Below the pieces are notes generated by a model that saw nothing but the letters and a program-made list of their open reading frames with translations, was not told where the DNA came from and ran no database searches. Positions 9,355 through 16,152 of a stretch of 18,160 nt of DNA are shown here, in pieces. The stretch comes from Stramenopiles sp. TOSAG23-2 (lineage: Eukaryota; Sar). The stretch is from contig LT649616.1 of assembly GCA_900128395.1 (NCBI GenBank), positions 1 to 18,160 of the forward strand, read 5' to 3'. Made by a program: the position numbers and the translations under genes. The first letter of the stretch is position 1, and each line of letters opens with the position of its first letter.

Positions 9355-9945
9355 ATGGATACAAAATTTGTTAAAAATGCATATTTTCCGTGTGAATTCC
9401 CCGACAATGCAAACGACGTGGCAGCTGCCATTGCGTACGTATTAAATAATGCTCGTAAGTATGGGGCAACTGGTAAATCAGTGTCACTCATAGGGCATTC
9501 CGCTGGCGCACACTTAGCTGCGTTGGTCAGTACAGATGAAAAGTATCTTAAGAAGTTTGGAAAGACACTGTCTAATATAAATTTCGTAGCGCCACTTGAC
9601 ACCGATGCTTTTGATCTTCGGGCCAGGGGAGGTAACCCTCAAACAATTATTCACGCGTTTGGTAGGTGGAAATCAAAATGGGACGCAGCATCCCCAATTA
9701 CTCATGCAAATAAGGGACGTGGACGCCCTCCTCACCTTCTTGTTTATCGTGGAGACAACACACGTAAAAAAAATGTTGAAGCTTACGCGAAGGAAATTCA
9801 GCGCTATGGTTCTGTGAAAACATTTTATGCTACGCAATACACCCATAAAGAAATCAATACAGCCATCGGAAAGAGAAGAGAGAGGGTTGTTACTCCGCAA
9901 ATTCATGCAATGTTGAACAAATATAACCCTCGCCGGCGCATATAA
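9355..9945 (+). CDS. Alpha/beta hydrolase (esterase/kynurenine-formamidase-like), 5'-truncated
   Basis: This 196-residue frame resembles the C-terminal two-thirds of bacterial-type alpha/beta hydrolases of the esterase/formamidase group. It has the helix DVAAAIAYVLNNARKYGA, the nucleophile elbow GHSAGAHLAAL with its Ser at about residue 48, a conserved LDTDAFDL segment, RGDN (candidate acid) and THKEIN (candidate catalytic His). The Ser/Asp/His set therefore appears complete. The first ~90 residues expected for the family, including the HGG oxyanion-hole motif and the first strands, are missing. The ATG at 9355 follows the 123-bp duplication by six bases and the frame is closed upstream by TAA at 9313-9315. 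There are no internal stops. It may be a truncated remnant, or a gene whose first exon lies further upstream or was displaced. Its base composition is less AT-rich than that of the neighbouring eukaryotic genes. Confidence 0.7.
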   Translation: MDTKFVKNAYFPCEFPDNANDVAAAIAYVLNNARKYGATGKSVSLIGHSAGAHLAALVSTDEKYLKKFGKTLSNINFVAPLDTDAFDLRARGGNPQTIIHAFGRWKSKWDAASPITHANKGRGRPPHLLVYRGDNTRKKNVEAYAKEIQRYGSVKTFYATQYTHKEINTAIGKRRERVVTPQIHAMLNKYNPRRRI

Positions 9946-10250
9946 AAATCAAATAATTGACAGGAACAACAAAATCTGGTTGTAAATGTTTAACACACGT
10001 TCTTGTGCCCTTTCCACTGAGTTTCTTACTCCCCATCATACGTTTTCCACGTCGTACCGTCGGCATGTTATTTGCATGTATGTCTGTGTGTATATAAAAA
10101 TTTTAAAAATTTTCTCTTATACTCACATGTATTATATAAATTTCTGTGTGTGTGTATATATATGTTTGTGTGTGGGTGTATTTGCCTGTTGTTCATTATA
10201 CCAGGTATATACATACAATTTCGGGGTTTTTCTCTTTATATGATGCTATG
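9946..10250. other. Intergenic stretch with TG microsatellite-like DNA
   Basis: The 3' flank of the hydrolase contains TG/TA-rich segments (about 10079-10092 and 10144-10178) and a small A/T palindrome around 10097-10115. Frames that run through it are Cys/Tyr/Val-rich products of TGT repeats and I do not consider them genes. Confidence 0.4.
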
Positions 10251-10399
10251 CCCTACTCCGGGTACCTGAGCATATAAACTTAGCATTGCGAGCGAAGCGT
10301 ATATACTCAGGATCGCTTTGGCAGACCTTTTGGCAGATGCACCCTAATCCTAACCCGACCTTCCAAAAATATGTTAAAAAAGACGGATATTTCTAAGAT
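10251..10399 (+). repeat. 149-bp dispersed repeat, copy A
   Basis: The repeat begins CCCTACTCCGGGTACC and ends GACGGATATTTCTAAGAT. Near its start, CCTGAGCATATA (10265-10276) pairs with TATATACTCAGG (10300-10311), one G-T wobble, around a 23-nt GC-rich loop containing GCGAGCGAAGCG. Downstream there is a doubled GGCAGA motif and the string ACCCTAATCCTAACCCGACC, which resembles degenerate telomeric repeats. It is more GC-rich than its surroundings. Strand is arbitrary. Confidence 0.88.
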
Positions 10400-10535
10400 T
10401 ACTCCGGGTACCTGAGCATATAAACTTAGCATTGCGAGCGAAGCGTATATACTCAGGATCGCTTTGGCAGACCTTTTGGCAGATGCACCCTAATCCTAAC
10501 CCGACCTTCCAAAAATATGTTAAAAAAGACGGATA
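10400..10535 (+). repeat. 149-bp dispersed repeat, copy B (tandem to A, 3' shortened)
   Basis: This copy directly abuts copy A with a period of 146 bp. It reads identically to A from TACTCCGGG through AAAAAAGACGGAT, then diverges, so it lacks the last ~14 bases. The inverted-repeat stem is kept (10411-10422 with 10446-10457). Identity implies a recent tandem duplication. Confidence 0.88.
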
Positions 10536-10824
10536 AAGATGAACATGCAATTATGAATAGTTTAGGAGAGCAATTAGATAATTAAAAAAAAATGGGCTAT
10601 AAATGAACCTGAAAAGCGAATAATATTTTAATATCTTTTATTATATAATAAGAATTATAGTGTAAAAATATATTTTTATAAATTTTTTACACTCTATTAT
10701 TATGTAATATTTTATAAAATATATGCTGAACATTTTATTTTGAATGCTTATTTGTATTTTGATGAGAGACTTTATAGAATGATGATTTTAATTTTTAAAT
10801 GCCTGCACACACAGACTAGATATA
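10536..10824. other. AT-rich spacer between repeat copies B and C
   Basis: I see very AT-rich DNA with a hairpin-prone pair AGTGTAAAAA / TTTTTTACACT in the 10650-10700 area. A short frame ending in TAA at 10583-10585 reads like the end of a protein (HAIMNSLGEQLDN) but is far too short to assign. No gene is called. Confidence 0.35.
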
Positions 10825-10973
10825 CCCTACTCCGGGTACCTGAGCATATAAACTTAGCATTGCAAGCGAAGCGTATATACTCAGGATCGCTTTGGCAGAA
10901 CTATTGCCAGATGCACCCTAATCCTAACCCGACCTTCCAAAAAAATGTTAAAAAAGACGGATATTTCTAAGAT
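10825..10973 (+). repeat. 149-bp dispersed repeat, copy C
   Basis: Same length and ends as copy A. It differs at a few sites: TGCAAGCGAAGCG instead of TGCGAGCGAAGCG, GCAGAACTATTGCCAGATGC instead of GCAGACCTTTTGGCAGATGC, and one base near AAAAAAATG. The stem is conserved (10839-10850 with 10874-10885). A separate copy ~430 bp away from the A/B tandem shows that the unit disperses rather than only duplicating in place. Confidence 0.88.
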
Positions 10974-11635
10974 ATATTGAAATTTAAGTATATGTTTTGG
11001 CTTTTTAGAAAATTAAATTGGAAATACAAATTACCACCGTTCCATTTATAATGATGCAAAAAATTACATTCATTCATTTTCAAAGGTGGATTTTGTTTTC
11101 CTGAAAATAAAATTTTTTCTCGTAGTGCTATTACGGCCTAAATGACGTAATGCTATTCACCTACTATATATTTAAGGTTATTCTCATCTGGCAGAAGGTC
11201 TGCCATTAGATTATCGAGTAGATATACCCTTGATTTCGACGAGTAAATAGACCCCACCTACCACCTGGTGGTATGGGTTGTATATCACATATTATAATAC
11301 ACTACAAAATACGATACTCCTATACTATATAATACCAAATTAAAATGTACAATTTAAATTGAATGAAGATGATGAAAAAATTTCCTTAAAAATAAATACA
11401 TTGTGCCATTCAAAATTCAAATAGAAAAAATAATAATATAATAAAAATAAAACTGTACAATATATAAATATCCAATACAAATATATATATATATATATAT
11501 CCAATGCAAATATATGTATATATATATATTCACCCTATACGTAAAAATTATTTTTTACAAAAAAAGAACACACACACACACACGTATATACAGAATAAAT
11601 AAATAAATACAAAAAAAAAATACAAAAAAACAATC
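10974..11635. other. Intergenic region upstream of aladin
   Basis: The region holds an inverted fragment of the 149-bp repeat (11185-11205), a small palindrome ACCACCTGGTGGT near 11262-11274, TA microsatellites (about 11480-11502 and 11512-11530), a CA microsatellite (about 11569-11583) and an A-rich leader before the aladin start. The promoter of aladin should lie in the last few hundred bases. No gene was recognised. Confidence 0.45.
11185..11205 (-). repeat. Inverted fragment of the 149-bp repeat
   Basis: Read on the minus strand this is TGGCAGACCTTCTGCCAGAT followed by G. It matches the repeat section TGGCAGACCTTTTGGCAGAT with two mismatches. On the plus strand GGCAGA-AGG-TCTGCC forms a small perfect hairpin. 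It may be the residue of an older copy in the opposite orientation, or a shared motif only. Confidence 0.5.
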
Positions 11636-11807
11636 ATGTCGGATGATGATGTTCCACCAATACAATTTTCAGATTTATTAATGGTACCTTCACCAGATGT
11701 TGAGTCGACGGGAGACAAAAAAACAATCATGTCGGATGATGATGTTCCACCAATACAATTTTCAGATTTATTAATGGTACCTTCACCAGATGTTGAGTCG
11801 ACTGGAG
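11622..11807 (+). repeat. Tandem duplication 2 x 93 bp spanning the aladin start
   Basis: Copy 1 is 11622-11714 and copy 2 is 11715-11807, with one mismatch (G at 11710, T at 11803). Each contains the leader ACAAAAAAACAATC and a start codon, so the ATG at 11636 is repeated at 11729 in identical context. The unit is 31 codons, so the reading frame is kept. Confidence 0.95.
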
Positions 11808-13366
11808 AAGTAGATGGGCAATTTATTACATATAACGGACTTGTGAATAGAGAGAATGATGCATGTCAAGGATTCTTTTCTAATGATTTTAAATTACCTC
11901 AAGGTCAAGTACCATTTTTAAAAATAATAGTAGAGGATACAATAACGTGGAATGAAGAAGAACAAAGGCTTTATCACGATAATAAAAAAGGTAATAATAT
12001 TAATAATAATAAACATATTGGAAAAAGTAGTGACAACAATAAAATACCAAAACAGGTAAAAGATTTTTTCATGGAAACTATTAGATATTCTAGCAGCAAT
12101 TTATATAATTATTTCGGAAAACAAATTCCAAAAGCGATCCCGTTTAATCTGACAAATACTTTAATTAAAGCTATTGCTTTTCATCCATATTTAAAACGTA
12201 TAGCGGTTGCACGCGATGACGATGTTGTATGTGTGTATGATCTTCAACGTACACAATGGTTGCCATTACGACTTTCACATGAATTTCAAACAAATATTAA
12301 ATGCTTAGAATGGCAACCAATGTCTGGTTCACGATTAGCAATTGGTTGTGAAAATGGTATTTGTTTATGGCGAATTGTTGATATGGATGGTAATAATAGT
12401 AATGAACGACAACGAGATAGGGGTAAAGCATGGATGCGATTATATGCAACTTCAAAACATCATGATATTGTATCTATATCATGGTGTCCACGTGGGGATT
12501 TATTAGCTTCTGCTAGTCCATCTTCCTCGGATGTCATGATATGGAACGTGGATACGGGTCTTAGCACCCCATTAACATGTACATATGGCCATGGTGTCCA
12601 TATCGTACGTTGGAGTTATAATTCTTATTATTTATTTGCTGGTGCATTTACGAATAAAATATTTATATGGGAAACACGTTCATGGAGATGTGAAAGCTGG
12701 AAATTAACAAATGGGATGTGTCAATGTGCTACATGGAGCCCTGATGGCGAATTGATTGTCTTTTCAGAGACAGGCACGAGTGCACTGTGGACATTAGCAT
12801 TGCATCATACCCCACCAAGAATCGATGGCGAATTGATGAAAATGAAAATTGATGTTGGTTTATTTTACAACTTAGACCTGGCTAATAACCTGCATGAGGG
12901 TGGTGGAGCGAAGCGGATGGTATCAACTGAAAGGAGTGAAATGGGAAATAATAATAATAATAATAACGACACACCACTTGTTCATCAAGATGAAAATGGT
13001 AATGAAATATATTTAAATGTAAGGGAGTTAGCATGGTCATTTGATCGTAGGGGGCAAAGATTAGCATTAACAGTAACACCAATGGTACGAGGAGGAAAAG
13101 GAAGTGATCAAAAAAATGGTACGAATGATGACAAACCGACAAAATTAGACGGGGATGAATTGATTATGATATATAATGTCTTTTATAGACCAAAATTACG
13201 GTTTAGCCCAAGTGGATTTTTTCGATCATCACAAGATGCAAAAAGTCCATATGGTATTCATTTTTGGCCTGCATGTCGTAATGGCGCATTGTTGGCAAGT
13301 GCATGGATGAATGGCGTAATTACGGTGTATCCATTATTGTATCGATGCCAGTTAGGGGAGGATTAA
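11636..13366 (+). CDS. AAAS: Aladin (AAAS), WD-repeat nucleoporin
   Basis: Aladin is a beta-propeller protein of the cytoplasmic side of the nuclear pore, anchored through Ndc1 in animals. The 576-residue product shows the aladin order of WD blades: LIKAIAFHPYLKRIAVARDD (about 178-197), ECLEWQP-like KCLEWQPMSGSRLAIGCENG, VSISWCPRGDLLASASPSS, HIVRWSYNSYYLFAGAFTNK, CQCATWSPDGELIVFSETG, ELAWSFDRRGQRLAL and a final GALLASAWMNGVITVYPL. These correspond closely to human ALADIN. The N-terminal 31 residues are present twice (MSDDDVPPIQFSDLL at 1 and 32), caused by the 93-bp duplication, so translation could begin at either ATG; the ancestral protein probably had 545 residues. It stops soon after the last blade, lacking the Pro-rich tail of the human protein. 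An Asn tract (about 437-443) and a GC-rich insertion (about 416-427) sit in an inter-blade loop. Confidence 0.92.
   Translation: MSDDDVPPIQFSDLLMVPSPDVESTGDKKTIMSDDDVPPIQFSDLLMVPSPDVESTGEVDGQFITYNGLVNRENDACQGFFSNDFKLPQGQVPFLKIIVEDTITWNEEEQRLYHDNKKGNNINNNKHIGKSSDNNKIPKQVKDFFMETIRYSSSNLYNYFGKQIPKAIPFNLTNTLIKAIAFHPYLKRIAVARDDDVVCVYDLQRTQWLPLRLSHEFQTNIKCLEWQPMSGSRLAIGCENGICLWRIVDMDGNNSNERQRDRGKAWMRLYATSKHHDIVSISWCPRGDLLASASPSSSDVMIWNVDTGLSTPLTCTYGHGVHIVRWSYNSYYLFAGAFTNKIFIWETRSWRCESWKLTNGMCQCATWSPDGELIVFSETGTSALWTLALHHTPPRIDGELMKMKIDVGLFYNLDLANNLHEGGGAKRMVSTERSEMGNNNNNNNDTPLVHQDENGNEIYLNVRELAWSFDRRGQRLALTVTPMVRGGKGSDQKNGTNDDKPTKLDGDELIMIYNVFYRPKLRFSPSGFFRSSQDAKSPYGIHFWPACRNGALLASAWMNGVITVYPLLYRCQLGED
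12884..12914 (+). repeat. GC-rich 31-bp coding repeat shared with nicastrin
   Basis: The sequence starts AATAACCTGCATG and ends TGGTGGAGCGAAGC. It matches the minus strand at 17191-17221 in nicastrin at 29 of 31 positions. Both copies are read in the same frame, giving NNLHEGGGAK here and NNLHGVGGAK there. It lies in a loop of aladin that is not part of the WD core and stands out from the AT-rich surroundings. Confidence 0.85.
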
Positions 13367-13617
13367 AAAATTAAAAAATTAAAATAAAAATAACGCGTAT
13401 TTTTGATATGTTTTTACAAAAATGCATTAATGCCATTTATAAATGATACTCTTTATTTTGTAAAAATTTTATTTATTTTATCTCTCTATTATCTCATATA
13501 TTTCATAGTCATATTTTAACCATCATTTATCATATTTTTCAAGCATATACGTTATTTTTTTACGGTTCGTATAATATATTAAACCTTTTTATATTAATAC
13601 ATATCATAAATCTTTTT
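13367..13617. other. Convergent intergenic region between aladin and Nup98
   Basis: This 251-bp AT-rich gap lies between two stop codons and must hold both 3' ends. An AATAAA hexamer at 13383-13388 is a possible polyadenylation signal for aladin, although such hexamers are expected by chance in this composition. No other structure was seen. Confidence 0.4.
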
Positions 13618-16152
13618 TTACATATTAAAATGTGGAACGAGAAACATCCATTGTCCCGTTCGTGGTTCATACGATTTAAATTTAAACCCTAAATTTTCAT
13701 TGTATTTCTTTAATTCATTTTCATATTCTTGCAAATCATCTTCATCCGATTCTGGAAAAATATTATTCATGGTCAACATTGCACGTTTGTTTAAACCATT
13801 GCCAGTTTTTGGTAAGGATTCCAATTGTATTCCAGGTGGCAATTCATCGTCATGGTAAACAAAAATAGAACCATCGCCAATATAAACAATTTTATCTAAT
13901 TCCAATCCACGTAAATCGACGGCGTCGATCCATTTGATTGATCCATGTTCACTATGTATCACTTCAAAACCGTTTACGGATGATAATTGTTCATCTGTCA
14001 TTTCTTGTAAATCTGCTAATGGTGGATTAGTTGAAAGTTTGTTGTTTTTATTTGTTGGTGGGTTTTTGGATGGTAGTGATGGTTTGATGTTGTTGTTAAA
14101 ATTCATGCTGTTTTTTTTCGTTTCATTATCATCATCGTTATCATCATCGTTATTGTTGTTATTATTGTTCTTATTGTTATAATTATTATTAGTTGCAGGA
14201 GTATCAACAACAAAACTAACTCGGCTATTGCTACTACTACGATTAGTACTACTAGGACTAAATGCTGTTGTTAATTGATTATTATTATTATGATTTGCAT
14301 CATTTTCATTATTATTATCATCATCATCTTCAATTGTTAAATGCCTGGCATTACGACGTCGAAACATGTCTGGGGATAATACTTGATTGATTTGTGTATC
14401 ATCAAACAATGATTGTGATACATTTTTTGATACGTAATGTGTCCCTCCAATACTACGTGGTCGGATTGGGGAATTCGTTTGTTGTTGCATTTGTAATCTT
14501 CTTGATTGCCTTGAACGTGTTTGATTTAATTGATATTTATTATTATTATTATTATTATTACTATCCAAGTTAGCATTTTGTTCATGAGATTTTAAAAGTC
14601 GTATATTTTCTTCCAGTGTTATTGCTGTTCCGGAGGAACGTCCACGTGGCAATTGTGCCATCAAAGCCATGTGTGGCATGAGACCCATGTTGGCACCACC
14701 ACGCATATTCATCATGTTGTTGTTGACGCCACCCATCATGGCCATATTATTTCCCATATTATTACCAAGTCCACCACCCAAGGACATATTGGTTCCAAGG
14801 CCGCCACTTATGGCATTTCCACCGTTGTTGCCAAACAAGCCACCACTTGTGCTCGTGTTACCAAATAATCCACCTGTTGCTGGTTTCGAACCGCCGAACA
14901 ATCCACCACCTGTTGCACCACTTGTAGTACTGTTAAATAATCCACCACTTTTATTCGTCGTCGCAGCACCAAACAACCCACCGCTAGTAGTATTATTTGT
15001 TGTATTGTTACCAAATAAACCGCCACCAGTTGTACCAGTATTGGTTTTCGTACTACCACCAAACAAACCACCACCAGTTGCAGTATTACTTGCAGCGCCA
15101 AAAGCATTACCGCCACCAAAACCAGTGGTTGTTTTTGCACCGCCAAACATTCCACCAGTGGCTGTATTACTTGTTGCGCCAAACATTCCACCAGTGGCTG
15201 TATTATTTGTTTTTGCATTGCCAAACATACCGGTAGTATTACTAGTTGTATTGCCAAATGCATTACCACCACCAAAACCGGTAGTTGTTTTTGCAGCGCC
15301 AAACATATTATTTTTGTTAGTTGCGCCGCCGAAACCACTTGTCGTGTTACTAGCAGCACCAAAACCACCAGTATTTCCTGCAGCGCCAAACATTCCACCA
15401 ACTGCAGTATTAGTGGTTGTTGCACCAGCTACCCCAGCTCCACCTCTGCTGGCGTAGTCACCCCAACGTAACTCATCTGCTGACTTAAGTTGGTATTGTG
15501 GCATTGCGGAGATACTTAAAAGTACCTCCGCACCATTATTTTTATTGGTTGTTTGATATGGCACCGTCCCGGTACCCATCAATTGACCTCCAACATTACC
15601 TCCAACATTACCCCCAAAACCACCACCAACTGCTGTATTGGTACCAAAACCACTCCCTCCATTTACACCACCAAATGCACCTACAGTTGATTTGTTACCA
15701 AATGCATTACCTCCAACATTACCCCCAAAACCAGTAGTTGTATTTGTTCCAAATGCATTTCCATTGGAACCAAATGCATTTCCTCCCCCACTGCCAAATC
15801 CACCAGAAGTTGTTGATGCTCCAAATGCATTTCCCCCGCCTCCACCGAAGCCACCTTTGTTTTGATTACCAAACCCATTTCCACCACCATTAAAACCATT
15901 TGGTTTTTGATTATTATTACCGAAGCCTCCACTAGTTGTACCACCGCCAAATCCTCCACCACTGCCAAATCCATTATTTGTTTGACCAAATCCCCCTCCC
16001 CCTCCAGTATTTGTTGCACCGAATCCACCACCTCCATTGTTGGTTGCATTACCAAAACCAGATTTCACCCCAAAACCTGTGCTACCAAAAGGTGTTTGCG
16101 CTGGTGTGTTACTGCCAAAAGCAAGTTTTTCAATCCAATTTCCGCACAACAT
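13618..16152 (-). CDS. NUP98: Nup98-type FG/GLFG nucleoporin
   Basis: Nup98 forms the cohesive FG barrier of the nuclear pore and binds the mRNA-export factor Gle2/Rae1. In the longest open frame (885 residues from 16275) I see: FG repeats (about 52-225), a Gle2-binding (GLEBS) segment AMPQYQLKSADELRWGDY near residue 258, further FG and at least six GLFG repeats (about 402-485), an Asn-rich disordered linker, and the C-terminal Nup98 domain from about 748 (LADLQEMTDEQLSSVNGFEV, IVYIGDGSIFVYHDDE, GLNKRAMLTMNNIFPE, FKFKSYEPRTGQWMFLVPHF). The first 41 codons are non-FG and are the nicastrin 3' end read in another frame, so I place the start at the last Met before the FG region (16152, 844 residues); the next in-frame Met lies far inside the FG region. 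The protein ends HF-Asn-Met: the self-cleavage position is at the terminus and no Nup96 part follows. An upstream exon cannot be excluded. Confidence 0.9.
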   Translation of the reverse strand: MLCGNWIEKLAFGSNTPAQTPFGSTGFGVKSGFGNATNNGGGGFGATNTGGGGGFGQTNNGFGSGGGFGGGTTSGGFGNNNQKPNGFNGGGNGFGNQNKGGFGGGGGNAFGASTTSGGFGSGGGNAFGSNGNAFGTNTTTGFGGNVGGNAFGNKSTVGAFGGVNGGSGFGTNTAVGGGFGGNVGGNVGGQLMGTGTVPYQTTNKNNGAEVLLSISAMPQYQLKSADELRWGDYASRGGAGVAGATTTNTAVGGMFGAAGNTGGFGAASNTTSGFGGATNKNNMFGAAKTTTGFGGGNAFGNTTSNTTGMFGNAKTNNTATGGMFGATSNTATGGMFGGAKTTTGFGGGNAFGAASNTATGGGLFGGSTKTNTGTTGGGLFGNNTTNNTTSGGLFGAATTNKSGGLFNSTTSGATGGGLFGGSKPATGGLFGNTSTSGGLFGNNGGNAISGGLGTNMSLGGGLGNNMGNNMAMMGGVNNNMMNMRGGANMGLMPHMALMAQLPRGRSSGTAITLEENIRLLKSHEQNANLDSNNNNNNNKYQLNQTRSRQSRRLQMQQQTNSPIRPRSIGGTHYVSKNVSQSLFDDTQINQVLSPDMFRRRNARHLTIEDDDDNNNENDANHNNNNQLTTAFSPSSTNRSSSNSRVSFVVDTPATNNNYNNKNNNNNNNDDDNDDDNETKKNSMNFNNNIKPSLPSKNPPTNKNNKLSTNPPLADLQEMTDEQLSSVNGFEVIHSEHGSIKWIDAVDLRGLELDKIVYIGDGSIFVYHDDELPPGIQLESLPKTGNGLNKRAMLTMNNIFPESDEDDLQEYENELKKYNENLGFKFKSYEPRTGQWMFLVPHFNM

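Noticed and set aside
10532-10585. Possible protein tail after repeat copy B (HAIMNSLGEQLDN)
   Set aside because: Seventeen codons without a start or family match; not enough to call a gene remnant.
10740-10970. Plus-strand 76-codon frame
   Set aside because: Its second half lies in repeat copy C and the rest is AT-rich spacer; no family resemblance.
10251-10973. CRISPR array or tRNA-derived SINE
   Set aside because: The units are about 149 bp, two abut without spacers, and I see no box A/B promoter or tRNA-like fold.
14669-15457. Long Pro-rich plus-strand frame opposite Nup98
   Set aside because: It is the antisense of the FG/GLFG repeats. Repetitive codons keep several frames open there, so it is a shadow of the Nup98 gene.
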